Shown: positions 8,767 through 19,529 of the stretch, one piece after another
Layout of the letters: each line of letters starts with the position of its first letter
Numbering within the stretch: position 1 is the first letter of the stretch
NCBI RefSeq assembly: GCF_029690045.1
Contig: NZ_CP121464.1
Coordinates: 5,828,001 to 5,892,000 of the forward strand
DNA from: Janthinobacterium rivuli
GTDB taxonomy: Bacteria; Pseudomonadota; Gammaproteobacteria; Burkholderiales; Burkholderiaceae_D
Direction of reading: 5' to 3'
DNA: 64,000 nt
Position numbers and translations under genes: made by a program
The notes under the pieces: model-generated
Seen by the model: only the letters and a program-made list of their open reading frames with translations
Told to the model about the DNA's origin: nothing
The model's database searches: none

Positions 8767-10584
8767 ATGGACGGCGGCATGGACAACGGACAGCGCAGCC
8801 TGTGGGCCATTCTGGGCACGGAGCCGACCGGCGACGAGCGCGCCCTCAAGCGCGCGTATGCGAAGCGCCTGAAGGTGACGCGTCCCGAAGACGATCCGGC
8901 CGCCTTCCAGGAGCTGCGCGAGGCGTATGAGTACGCGCTGCGCCATGCGCACCTGTTTGCCGAGGAATTCCCGGAAGCGCAAGCGGCAGCGGTAGAAACG
9001 CCGCCCATGGAAACGGCCGAGCTGTGGGGCGTCATCGACGAACCCGCGCGGGAAGCGCAGGAATCGCAGGAACCGCCTGCGGAACTGTGGGGCGTCATTG
9101 CCCAGGAACCCGCACCGCCATCCGAATTATGGGGCGTGGTCGCCATCGATCCGGCGCAGGAAGCGGCCAGCCTGTGGCAGGCATTCCTCGAGCAGTCGCG
9201 GCACGCCGATGCCGGCGAGGTACTGGCCGGCATCCTGCAGGACGACGCCATGCTCAACCTCGACGTGCGCGAGGAATTCGACCTGTGTGCGCTGCGCTAC
9301 TGCGCCAGCGCCGGCTATGAGCTGGCGCTGCGCCAGGCCCTGTTCGAGCAGCTGGGCTGGGACCGCGATTTTTCCTACCTGGCGCGCAGCCATGGGGACC
9401 TGGTGCGCGCTGCCGTGCAGCGCTACCGGGCCGACCGTTCGTTCGCCCATTTCAGCGACAACCGCGACAGCTACCCGGGCCTCGATTGCATCATGTCGCA
9501 GCAATCGCCAAGCGCCTATGCGCGCCAGCTGTTCGACCAAAAATTCACGCTGCAGCTGCGCGAGCTGCTGCACGCGATACGCTGGCAGCACGCCGAGATG
9601 CTGGCCTGGAAGCTCGATACGGACCTGTTCGAGCAATGGGAACACGCCGTCCATGCCAAGCGCTACTTCAAGCAGACGGCGCTGGCCTCGGGCGGCCTCG
9701 GTTTCGTGCTGCACTTCATGCTCGCAGGCGTGCTCGATGCTGCCGGCTTCAAGCTCGGTGACACGGCGGCCTATGCCAGCCTGCTGGGCTTCCAGGCGCT
9801 CGCCTTTGCCTTGCTGGCCATGCATGCCTTGCGCTGGCCGGCGCCGCTGTTCACGCGCCTGGAAGCGCTGCAAGAAACGCTGCAGGACCGCCTGCCCGTG
9901 CTGTGGCAGCGGCCCGGCTTGCGGCAACTGGGCTGGATCGCACCCTACCTCGTGCTGGCACTGCTGTTGTTCCTGCCCGAGCGCAGCGACGGCATGCGCC
10001 TCGTTACCGCCGCCGGCTTGTGCGCGTCGGCCCTGCTCGCGTATGCGATGAACCGCCAACTGCTGCATGGCATGCTGCTGCTCCTGTGTCTGGGCCTGTC
10101 GCTGTTCGCGGCCATGTTCATGAGCGGCAGGGGCCCGTCGGCGCTGGCCATCGGCGAGGCCATGCCATTGATGTTTTGCCTGGCGGCGCTGGCCCTGCGC
10201 TGCGCCACCGGCCTGTATGGCGATTGCGGCTTCCCCGAGGCGCTCTTGCCCCGCCTGCGCGCGGCATGGCTGATCGGCTGCGCGGGCTTGCTGTCGCTAC
10301 TGTATGTGCAGCAGCTGCCGGCCGCCTTGGTCGGCGCCGCGCTGTATGCCTGGTCGTGCGCCGGCTTGCTGTTTTCCCCCACCGATTTCAAATGGAAGAC
10401 GATCTGGCCGGTGGTCCTGGTGCCGTCACTCGCCAGTGTCGTGCTGGCCGGCCACGCCCCGGCCATCCGCGCCATGCCGATGATGCATCACAGCGTCGAA
10501 CTGGCCCTGGCCGTGCTGTATCTGACCCTGCGCTATATCTATCTGTCGTACCGCACATCTGTCACAAAACCCGGGCTGTCATAA
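8767..10584 (+). CDS. J-domain-like multi-pass membrane protein, HscC partner
   Basis: 605 aa. Residues 11-62 resemble the degenerate J domain of DjlB/DjlC proteins that pair with HscC (S-L-W-A-I-L-G then A-L-K-R-A-Y-A-K-R-L-K-V-T-R-P-E-D-D-P and F-Q-E-L-R-E-A-Y). The HPD loop reads RPEDD. Residues 80-130 carry three copies of E-L-W-G-V-(I/V) (85, 106 and 120) in an acidic Pro-rich linker. A soluble alpha-helical part follows to about 300, then about eight to ten hydrophobic spans to the end. An alternative start is Met5. It probably recruits the adjacent Hsp70 to the membrane; this is inference from family and adjacency. Confidence 0.7.
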   Translation: MDGGMDNGQRSLWAILGTEPTGDERALKRAYAKRLKVTRPEDDPAAFQELREAYEYALRHAHLFAEEFPEAQAAAVETPPMETAELWGVIDEPAREAQESQEPPAELWGVIAQEPAPPSELWGVVAIDPAQEAASLWQAFLEQSRHADAGEVLAGILQDDAMLNLDVREEFDLCALRYCASAGYELALRQALFEQLGWDRDFSYLARSHGDLVRAAVQRYRADRSFAHFSDNRDSYPGLDCIMSQQSPSAYARQLFDQKFTLQLRELLHAIRWQHAEMLAWKLDTDLFEQWEHAVHAKRYFKQTALASGGLGFVLHFMLAGVLDAAGFKLGDTAAYASLLGFQALAFALLAMHALRWPAPLFTRLEALQETLQDRLPVLWQRPGLRQLGWIAPYLVLALLLFLPERSDGMRLVTAAGLCASALLAYAMNRQLLHGMLLLLCLGLSLFAAMFMSGRGPSALAIGEAMPLMFCLAALALRCATGLYGDCGFPEALLPRLRAAWLIGCAGLLSLLYVQQLPAALVGAALYAWSCAGLLFSPTDFKWKTIWPVVLVPSLASVVLAGHAPAIRAMPMMHHSVELALAVLYLTLRYIYLSYRTSVTKPGLS

Positions 10585-10632
10585 TCAGCCCCACGAATTC
10601 AACCGCAACCACTTAACACCGAAACAAGCGCC

Positions 10633-12987
<2,355 letters not shown>

Positions 12988-13005
12988 CCGGCATCGCGCC
13001 ACACG

Positions 13006-13033
13006 AAAAGACAGGTTCGCCTGTCTTTTTTTT
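13006..13033 (+). terminator. Rho-independent terminator after parC
   Basis: Perfect 10-bp stem AAAAGACAGG / CCTGTCTTTT with a TTCG tetraloop (13016-13019) and an eight-T run (13026-13033), 19 bp past the parC stop. It ends the parE-hscC-J-parC transcript. Confidence 0.93.
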
Positions 13034-13105
13034 CGCCTGGCGCATCTAGCGGCGGCAGGGATAAATAATTTTACAAATACATCCCCCGATCCCGTTACTC
13101 CTGCA

Positions 13106-13124
13106 GGCATGCCACCGGCATGCC
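13106..13124. repeat. Paired GGCATGCC palindromes before the LuxR-type gene
   Basis: GGCATGCC occurs twice (13106-13113 and 13117-13124), separated by ACC, just upstream of an AGGAGA ribosome-binding site (13135-13140). It can form a hairpin or serve as an operator. Function is not known. Confidence 0.5.
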
Positions 13125-13146
13125 GCCAACTGACAGGAGAACAAGG

Positions 13147-13188
13147 ATGACAAACAAGGTTTCAGGCAGGCTGCCATGCAGCGTCTGA
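13147..13188 (+). CDS. Short upstream ORF overlapping the LuxR-type gene
   Basis: A 13-codon ORF (M-T-N-K-V-S-G-R-L-P-C-S-V) whose ATG has the best Shine-Dalgarno sequence of the region, AGGAGA with 6-bp spacing. It is out of frame with, and overlaps the first codons of, the HTH gene at 13176. It may be a leader that couples translation of the HTH gene, or what is left of a longer regulator after a deletion and frameshift. Confidence 0.35.
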   Translation: MTNKVSGRLPCSV

Positions 13189-13364
13189 CCCCGGCCGAGC
13201 GGCTGGTGGCGGCCATGGCGGCCGAAGGATTGCCGTATAAAAGCATCGCCAGGGAACTGGGCAAGTCGCCAGCCACCGTGCGCAACCAGCTGCATGCGAT
13301 TTACCAGAAACTGGGCGTGGGCAACCGCACGGCGCTCGCGCACAAGCTGCGCGGCCAGCCTTAG
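13176..13364 (+). CDS. LuxR/GerE-type HTH-only regulator
   Basis: A 62-aa protein consisting solely of a LuxR-family DNA-binding domain: L-T-P-A-E-R-L-V at the start, G-L-P-Y-K-S-I-A-R-E-L for the first helices, S-P-A-T-V-R-N-Q-L for the recognition helix and Y-Q-K-L-G-V-G-N-R-T at the end. There is no receiver or autoinducer domain; the frame is closed upstream by a TGA at 13131 with no other start codon. GerE-like stand-alone HTH proteins exist, so it may be functional, but the strong ribosome-binding site upstream belongs to another frame. Its stop overlaps that of the convergent gene by 4 bp. Targets are unknown. Confidence 0.7.
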   Translation: MQRLTPAERLVAAMAAEGLPYKSIARELGKSPATVRNQLHAIYQKLGVGNRTALAHKLRGQP

Positions 13365-13708
13365 CGCCGCGCCAGGCGCAGCACGTCGGGTGTCGCTTCG
13401 ACGATGTCGATCACGTCCTGCGCGCCTGCGCCATCACCGAGCGCATAGCGGCCCATGCCCAGGGGCACCAGCCGGGTCACGGGGCCGGCGCGGGGCCGGT
13501 CGTCGGGGCCGGGCGCCATGGACGTCAAGGTTGCCGCCCCTTGCGCCATGGCGCCGGCCGGCGTGCCGAATTCCAGCACCTTGCGTCCCTTGCGGCTGGG
13601 AGGGAACGCGAACGTGGCCGTGGGCCGGTACACCTCGATACCGTCCGCATCCTCCTCGAACGAGTGCGTCCAGCTGCCGCTGGGCAGTGCCGTTGTCATG
13701 CCGTGCAT
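13361..13708 (-). CDS. Conserved hypothetical protein, downstream partner of M43 protease
   Basis: 115 aa from an ATG preceded by GAGGGAGGAATCGCC, a strong ribosome-binding site. No signal peptide or membrane span. It opens G-S-W-T-H-S-F-E-E-D with V-Y-R-P-T-A and F-P-P-S-R-K-G-R-K-V-L-E-F following. I recall short bacterial proteins with this G-x-W-x-H-S-x-E-E-D / Y-R-P / F-P-P-x-R pattern, but no function is known to me; the fold could be a small lipocalin-like barrel. It begins 13 bp after the stop of the metalloprotease-lectin gene on the same strand, so the two are probably cotranscribed. Confidence 0.65.
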   Translation of the reverse strand: MHGMTTALPSGSWTHSFEEDADGIEVYRPTATFAFPPSRKGRKVLEFGTPAGAMAQGAATLTSMAPGPDDRPRAGPVTRLVPLGMGRYALGDGAGAQDVIDIVEATPDVLRLARR

Positions 13709-13721
13709 GGCGATTCCTCCC

Positions 13722-16037
13722 TCATAAACACGATACCACGCCGCCCAGGCTTTCATAACCGCTCACGGACGGCGACCAGGCCGCGCCGTTCCACGCCTTG
13801 TGGAACAGGGCGCCGTTCGTGCCCGTGACAAACACGTCGAGGCGGTTCGGCGCCCAGGCCGTGGCGCGCGGCCGCGAGGTGCACACGCCGCCCAGGTTGT
13901 CAAAACCCGTCACGGAGGGCGACCAGGCGGATCCATTCCAGGCCTTGTGGTACAGGGCGCTGTCCGTGCCGATGACGAACAGGTCGAGCCGGTTCGGCCC
14001 CCACGACACGGCTTCCACCTCGCCCACGCAAACGCCGCCCAGGCGCTCGAAACCATCGTTGGAAGGCCCCCATTTCGCGCCATCCCACCATTTGTGATAC
14101 AGGGCGCCGTCGGTACCCGTGACGAAAACGTCGAGGCGGTTCGGTCCCCACGCCACGGCTTTCGGCGACGAGGTGCAGATGCCGCCCAGCCGCTCATAGC
14201 CCGTCAGCGACGGTCCCCAGGCCGTGCCGTTCCACCACTTGTGGTACAGGGCCCGGTCCGTGCCGACGACGAACACGTCCAGGCGGTTCGGTCCCCACGC
14301 CACGGCTTCCGGCTGGCCCAGGCAAATACCGCCCATGGCTTCATACCCCGTCAGCGACGGCCCCCAGGCGGCCCCGTTCCACCACTTGTGATACAGGCCG
14401 CGGTCCGTGCCGACGACAAACACGTCGAGGCGGTTCGGTCCCCAGGCCACAGCGCGCGGGTCGCCCACGCACAAGCCGCCCATCGCTTCGTAACCGGTCA
14501 GGGACGGTCCCCAGGCCGTGCCGTTCCACCATTTGTGGAACAAGCCGCTGTCGGTGCCCGTGACGAATACGTCGAGCCGGTTCGGCGCCCACGACACGAC
14601 TTGTGGCGCGCTGGTACAGATGCCGCCCTGCCCCTCGTAGCCGGTGACGGATGGCGCCCAGGCCGTGCCATTCCAGGCCTTGTGGTACAGCGCGCGATCC
14701 GTGCCCACCACGAAGACGTCGAGGCGGTTCGCGCCCCAGGCGACGACGGGAGAAGAGCTCTGGCGCGGCGTGGCGCCTGCGCCCGTTCCGCCCGTGCCGA
14801 TGCTGGCGCGCGGGCCATCGAGGCAAGCCTGCATGCGTGCCACCTGACCGGCCGTGAACATGAACATGGCGGGATCGTCGACGTAATCCATGTAGTTCAT
14901 GAACATGTCGCCATTCGGCCCGTTATTGCACGACACCTGGGGAAACGAGGGCTGGCCCGTGTTCGGCCCGCCCTGGTTCGGCGTGTCGGCCACGTTGTCC
15001 GTGCCCGAGCAACCGGTGCCGTCGTCGCCCCAAATATGGTTCAGATTCAGCCAGTGGCCAATTTCATGCGTGGCCGTGCGCCCCAGGTGGAACGGCGGCG
15101 CCGCCGTGCCCGTCGTGCCAAAGGCCGATTGCAGTATCACCACGCCGTCGGTGGCGGCCGGGCCGCCGGGAAACTGCGCATAGCCGAGCAAGCCGCCGCC
15201 GAGCTGGCAGACCCAGATATTCAGGTAGCTGTCGGCCGGCCAGGCATCCATGCCGCCCGTCGCCTGCGACTTGACGGCATCGTCCGCGCCAAACGAGGCC
15301 ACCGTCGTCTGGCGCCGCTCGATGCCGCTGGTGGCCGCGCCATGCGGATCGGTCGTGGCCAGCGCGAACTCCACGCGCGCATCGGCCGTCAGCGGCAGGA
15401 ATGGCGCTGGCGTACTGTTCACATCCGGGTTGACGCGGCGGAAATCGCGGTTCAGCACATCGATCTGGCTGCCGATCTGCGCATCCGAAATATTCTGCGC
15501 GGCCGTATTCCACACCACGTGCACGACCACCGGGATGTGCGTCACGCCGGCACGCCCCGCAATGCTGGCGTCGCCCTCGTACAACCCGGCCAGGTTTTCG
15601 ATATCGGCGCGCACGTTCGCATACGATGGGTCTTCGGTCAGCAGGCGCCGATGCACGTCCATCGTGGCGCAGGTGCGCGTCTGCGGCGTGCCGCCGCCCT
15701 GCCCCCCATCACCGCCATTGCCTCCGCTATCGCCACCATCGCCGCCCATGCCGCCACCGCCAACCTGCATGCAGCTGGCGCCCGCCATGCCCTGCGGCGC
15801 CTGCTGCATGCCGCCGCCCGGCATGGCGTAGGTATCCGCAGCGGACGCCGCCTGGGTGAGCGCCACCTGGTCGGCATATGACACGCCCAGGCGCAGCCCC
15901 GGCATGGCGTCGCCGCCCGCCGCATCGGCGCCAGCCTGCATGTCGCCCTCGACCGGCATGGACTGCGTGGCGGACATGGCTGGCGCGCCTTCCGCCGACC
16001 CGGTGGCCGGTGATTTTTTCGTTTTAGCGGTGCTCAT
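13722..16037 (-). CDS. M43-type zinc metalloprotease with seven-repeat lectin-like propeller
   Basis: 771 aa from an ATG with GGAGAC upstream. Residues 1-130 are low-complexity (Ala/Met/Gly-rich, poly-Gly-Asp stretch) with no signal peptide. [13 protein letters not shown] opens a pappalysin-type (M43) catalytic domain with zinc site [11 protein letters not shown] (His324, Glu325, His328, His334) and Met-turn M-N-Y-M-D-Y. Residues about 430-771 are seven repeats of about 48 aa built on [25 protein letters not shown], closely resembling the seven-bladed PLL/PHL lectins of Photorhabdus. Likely role: a protease targeted to glycans. Its export route is unclear. Confidence 0.85.
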   Translation of the reverse strand: MSTAKTKKSPATGSAEGAPAMSATQSMPVEGDMQAGADAAGGDAMPGLRLGVSYADQVALTQAASAADTYAMPGGGMQQAPQGMAGASCMQVGGGGMGGDGGDSGGNGGDGGQGGGTPQTRTCATMDVHRRLLTEDPSYANVRADIENLAGLYEGDASIAGRAGVTHIPVVVHVVWNTAAQNISDAQIGSQIDVLNRDFRRVNPDVNSTPAPFLPLTADARVEFALATTDPHGAATSGIERRQTTVASFGADDAVKSQATGGMDAWPADSYLNIWVCQLGGGLLGYAQFPGGPAATDGVVILQSAFGTTGTAAPPFHLGRTATHEIGHWLNLNHIWGDDGTGCSGTDNVADTPNQGGPNTGQPSFPQVSCNNGPNGDMFMNYMDYVDDPAMFMFTAGQVARMQACLDGPRASIGTGGTGAGATPRQSSSPVVAWGANRLDVFVVGTDRALYHKAWNGTAWAPSVTGYEGQGGICTSAPQVVSWAPNRLDVFVTGTDSGLFHKWWNGTAWGPSLTGYEAMGGLCVGDPRAVAWGPNRLDVFVVGTDRGLYHKWWNGAAWGPSLTGYEAMGGICLGQPEAVAWGPNRLDVFVVGTDRALYHKWWNGTAWGPSLTGYERLGGICTSSPKAVAWGPNRLDVFVTGTDGALYHKWWDGAKWGPSNDGFERLGGVCVGEVEAVSWGPNRLDLFVIGTDSALYHKAWNGSAWSPSVTGFDNLGGVCTSRPRATAWAPNRLDVFVTGTNGALFHKAWNGAAWSPSVSGYESLGGVVSCL

Positions 16038-16141
16038 GATGTCTCCTTCGTCTGTTTGCCAGTTCACTATGGCACGGCGAAAAGCGGAGCATTTGCGCCA
16101 GATCAAGACTGGCAAGCGCAAGCAAGGAAAAGTGCTGGACG

Positions 16142-16169
16142 AAAAAAAAGACAGCCGAAGCTGTCTTTT
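16142..16169 (-). terminator. Intrinsic terminator of the Ala/Lys-rich protein gene
   Basis: Minus-strand hairpin AAAAGACAGC / GCTGTCTTTT with a four-base loop (16156-16159), followed by an eight-T run (complement of 16142-16149). It lies 33 bp past the stop of the upstream minus-strand gene and just before the metalloprotease gene, which therefore needs its own promoter. Confidence 0.85.
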
Positions 16170-16201
16170 GGGCTTGCGGGCCGTGGCCCGCAAACAGGGA
16201 A

Positions 16202-16675
16202 TTACTTGGCGGCGGCGGCCTTGACTTCAGCGTCTGCCTTGGCCTTGACTTCTTCCGTCTTGGTGGCGGCGATGGCTTTATCGGCGTTCGCTTCCACTTT
16301 TTCCTTGGCGACCTTGGCGTCCGCTTTCACGGCGGTTTTGCCCGCTTTCGCATCGGCCTTGGCGGCGGCCTTGTCAGCCTTGGCTTGCGCCTTCATCTTG
16401 TCTTCCGGATCGGCATCGACCACTTTGTCGTGGGCCTTGGCCTTGGTTTTGTTCGCCTTGTGCTGGGCGTCGGCTTTCTTTTCGTCAGCCTTCATTTCAG
16501 CCTTGGCGACGTTGGCGTCAGCCTTGGCATCGACTTTGGCTTCCTTGTTGGCAGCCTTGTTGATGTCATGCTGCGCAGACGCCTGGGCGCTGGCAACGGC
16601 TGGGGTAACTGGCGTTTGCGCGATGGCAGCGGTGGCAAACAGGGTAGCGATCAGGGTGGCGAGTAATTTGTTCAT
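16202..16675 (-). CDS. Secreted Ala/Lys-rich coiled-coil protein
   Basis: 157 aa. A clear Sec signal peptide ([20 protein letters not shown], cleavage near residue 20) is followed by a highly charged sequence made almost only of Ala, Lys, Asp and Glu in irregular K-A-D-A-K / K-A-x-A-K blocks, predicted to be one long helix. Such proteins resemble histone-H1-like or periplasmic cell-wall or polyanion-binding proteins, but composition alone does not give a function. A TTG five codons upstream is possible; the ATG was chosen because it starts a standard signal peptide. It is monocistronic, with a terminator downstream. Confidence 0.75.
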   Translation of the reverse strand: MNKLLATLIATLFATAAIAQTPVTPAVASAQASAQHDINKAANKEAKVDAKADANVAKAEMKADEKKADAQHKANKTKAKAHDKVVDADPEDKMKAQAKADKAAAKADAKAGKTAVKADAKVAKEKVEANADKAIAATKTEEVKAKADAEVKAAAAK

Positions 16676-16890
16676 GATGAGACCTTTCAATATGGTTTAA
16701 TTTTATTCTTACTAAAGGCGGGCAAAATGTTCAAAATTTGCCAGGCATCGCGCTGTTTCTTGATGTAGCGCAATGGCATGACTTCATAGTAAAGATAACG
16801 GGCAAACCACACAGTGCGTTAGCGCACTCAACGGAAAATATGTTCAATTCGGCAAATTTCCCATCGAGCGCGATTTTATGCTTCCAATCC

Positions 16891-18108
16891 TCATGCGCCC
16901 ACGGCCAGCGCCGCATGGCGGGCAGCCACCCACTCCTCGTTGGCCGGCTCCACGCCCACCACGATGCGGCTGGCATCGGTGGAAATACGGCTGGCGTTGC
17001 GCGCATTCGCCTCCCCGTCAAGCAAGGGACCGAGGAATCCCAGCTCGGCGCAGATGCGCTGGCGCAGCTCGGCGCTGTGCTCGCCGATACCGGCCGTAAA
17101 CACCAGCATGTCCAGTCCCCCCAGCACGGCCGTCAGGGCGCCGATCTCGCGCACAATACGGCGGATATATAAAGCCAGCGCGGCGCGGATGCGCTCGCCC
17201 GTGGCGTCCTGCCGGTCCTGCTGCGCCAGCAAGACGGGTGGGTCGGCCGACACGCCCGACACGCCCAGCAAGCCCGACTCGTGGTACAGCACATGCGCCA
17301 CTTTTTCCAGCGACAGCTTTTCGATTTCCATCAGGTAGATGACGGCGCCCGGATCGAGCGAACCGCAGCGCGTGCCCATCATCAGGCCATCGAGCGCGGA
17401 AAAACCCATGGTGGTGGCCACGCTGTGCAAGTTCTCCATGGCGCACAGGCTGGCGCCGCTGCCCAGGTGGGCCACGATGACCTTGCCGCGCGCGACGGCG
17501 CCAAAACGCTGCTTCAGCACCAGCGACTGGTATTCATATGACAGGCCGTGGAAACCATAGCGGCGCAAGCCCCGCTCCCACGCATCGTATGGCAGGGCCA
17601 GCATCTGCTCGACCTGCGGCACCGTGTGGTGGAAGGCCGTGTCGAAGCACGCCACCTGGGCGATGTCGGGCCGCGATTCGAGCAGCACCTCGATCGCTTC
17701 GAGCGCAAACGGCTGGTGCAGGGGCGCCAGCGGCACATAACTTTTCAGGTCGGCCAGCACCTTGAAATCGATGCGCACGGGGGCGAAATACTTGCTGCCG
17801 CCGTGCACCACGCGGTGCGCCACGGCGCGCAAGGAACGCCCGTCCAGCTGCGCCACGACTTGCGCGCGGATGTATTCGAGCGCCGCGTGATGCGGCTGCG
17901 CCGGATCGAGTTGCAAGGCGACTGCCGGCAGGCCGCCGGCCCGGTAGGTGGCGTTTTCACGGCCGATGCCTTCGACCTTGCCGCTCCATTGCGCCTGCTG
18001 CGGCAGCACGCCGCCCGCCTGCTCGAACAGGGCGAACTTGATGCTCGACGAGCCGCAATTGAGCACCAGGATCAGGGTGCCATCGGCATGTTGGACTGCT
18101 GCGTTCAT
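16891..18108 (-). CDS. ackA: Acetate/propionate kinase
   Basis: 405 aa. Interconverts acetyl-phosphate + ADP and acetate + ATP (substrate-level phosphorylation). The N-terminal ASKHA motif V-L-N-C-G-S-S-S-I-K-F is present, with H-R-V-V-H-G-G, A-C-F-D-T-A-F-H and the phosphate-binding H-L-G-S-G-A-S further on and F-T-A-G-I-G-E-H near the end. The start codon overlaps the stop of the MaoC-phosphotransacetylase gene as ATGA, so the two enzymes are translationally coupled. It is the last gene of the FNR-linked cluster. A biosynthetic rather than housekeeping role is suggested by context. Confidence 0.93.
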   Translation of the reverse strand: MNAAVQHADGTLILVLNCGSSSIKFALFEQAGGVLPQQAQWSGKVEGIGRENATYRAGGLPAVALQLDPAQPHHAALEYIRAQVVAQLDGRSLRAVAHRVVHGGSKYFAPVRIDFKVLADLKSYVPLAPLHQPFALEAIEVLLESRPDIAQVACFDTAFHHTVPQVEQMLALPYDAWERGLRRYGFHGLSYEYQSLVLKQRFGAVARGKVIVAHLGSGASLCAMENLHSVATTMGFSALDGLMMGTRCGSLDPGAVIYLMEIEKLSLEKVAHVLYHESGLLGVSGVSADPPVLLAQQDRQDATGERIRAALALYIRRIVREIGALTAVLGGLDMLVFTAGIGEHSAELRQRICAELGFLGPLLDGEANARNASRISTDASRIVVGVEPANEEWVAARHAALAVGA

Positions 18109-19520
18109 GGCGGCGTGCTCCGGTAATGGTTGGCCAGCATCACGGCGATGGCGCACGAGGCGATGCGGCTGGCGCGCGAGTCGGCGCGGCTGGTGAGGAT
18201 GACGGGGATTTTCGCGCCCAGCACGATGCCGGCGCTGTCCGCGTCGCCCATGTATTCGAGCTGCTTGGCCAGCATGTTGCCGCTTTCCAGGTCGGGCACC
18301 AGCAAGATGTCGGCGCGGCCAGCCACTTCCGAGACGATGCCCTTGACGGTGGCGGCGGCGATCGACACGGCGTTGTCAAAAGCCAGCGGACCGTCGAGGA
18401 TCGCACCCGTGATCTGGCCGCGGTCGGCCATCTTGCACAGGGCGGCCGCGTCCAGCGTGGCCGGCATGTCGGCGTTCACCGTTTCCACGGCGGCCAGGAT
18501 GGCCACGCGCGGGCAGGCCACGCCGATCACGTGCGCCAGGTCGATGGCGTTGCGCACGATGTCGGCCTTCATGGCCAGGTTGGGCGCGATATTGATGGCC
18601 GCGTCCGTAATGATGAAGGGGCGCGGATACGCCGGCGTCTGCATCAGGAAGCAGTGGCTGATGCGGCGCTTGGTGCGCAGGCCGGCGCTGGCGGCCAGCA
18701 CGGCCGACATCAGTTCATCCGTGTGCAGGCTGCCCTTCATCAAGGCTTCCACTTCACCCTTGCCCGCCAGTTCGGCGCCGCGCGCGGCGGCGGCATGGCT
18801 ATGCTCGACGTCCTCGATGGCGATGCCTTCCAGGCTCAGGCCCGCTTCCAGCGCCACGGCTTCCAGGCGCGCGCGCGGCGCCACCAGCACGGGCGTGATC
18901 AGGCCGGCCGCATGCGCGTCGAGCGCGCCCGACAGGCTCAGTTCATCGCAAGGGTGGATCACGGCCACCCTGATCGGACCCAGGGTGCGCGCGTGTTCCA
19001 GCAGGCGCCGCGTGCCGTCGCCGTTATGCAGGCGTACTTCGGGGAGGGTGGCGCGCTTGCGTTCGATCTGCTCGGCGGGCGCGATCACCTGCGCCTCGCC
19101 ATCGAGCACCACGGCGCCGTGCTGGTTGACGCAGCGGCAAACCAGGGTCACGTGGCGGCTGCGCGGCTCGAGCGCCGTCACGGTGACGCTGATGGCCAGG
19201 GTATCGCCCACCCGCACTGGCTGCAAAAAGCGCAGGGTCTGGCCCGTGTAGACGGTGCCTGCGCCGGGCAGGCGCGTGCCCAGCACGGCGGAAATGAGGG
19301 CCGCACCCCACATGCCGTGCGCGATCACGCCCTCGTAACGGGTGGCGGCGGCAAATTCCGTATCGAGGTGCTGCGGGTTGTCGTCGCCCGACATCACCGC
19401 GAACAGGGCGATGTCGTCCATGCTCAGGGTGCGCGTGATGCTGGCGGTGTCGCCGATGGCGATCTGGTCGAAGGTGCGGTTGCGTACGATATTCAGATCA
19501 TCGTCTTGGGGAGTAGTCAT
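18105..19520 (-). CDS. Bifunctional MaoC-type hydratase / phosphate acyltransferase
   Basis: 471 aa, two domains. Residues about 15-155 are a MaoC/R-hydratase hot-dog fold with the catalytic Asp/His signature in S-G-D-D-N-P-Q-H, followed by G-V-I-A-H-G-M. Residues about 170-465 are a phosphate acetyl/butyryltransferase (A-L-M-K-G-S-L-H-T-D, I-T-D-A-A-I-N-I-A-P, G-P-L-A-F-D-N-A, P-D-L-E-S-G-N-M). The fusion joins hydration of enoyl-CoA with conversion of acyl-CoA to acyl-phosphate, which the neighbouring kinase can turn into ATP. It lies 9 bp downstream of the DUF3141 gene. Substrate chain length is not evident. Confidence 0.92.
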   Translation of the reverse strand: MTTPQDDDLNIVRNRTFDQIAIGDTASITRTLSMDDIALFAVMSGDDNPQHLDTEFAAATRYEGVIAHGMWGAALISAVLGTRLPGAGTVYTGQTLRFLQPVRVGDTLAISVTVTALEPRSRHVTLVCRCVNQHGAVVLDGEAQVIAPAEQIERKRATLPEVRLHNGDGTRRLLEHARTLGPIRVAVIHPCDELSLSGALDAHAAGLITPVLVAPRARLEAVALEAGLSLEGIAIEDVEHSHAAAARGAELAGKGEVEALMKGSLHTDELMSAVLAASAGLRTKRRISHCFLMQTPAYPRPFIITDAAINIAPNLAMKADIVRNAIDLAHVIGVACPRVAILAAVETVNADMPATLDAAALCKMADRGQITGAILDGPLAFDNAVSIAAATVKGIVSEVAGRADILLVPDLESGNMLAKQLEYMGDADSAGIVLGAKIPVILTSRADSRASRIASCAIAVMLANHYRSTPP

Positions 19521-19529
19521 CGTGGTCTT

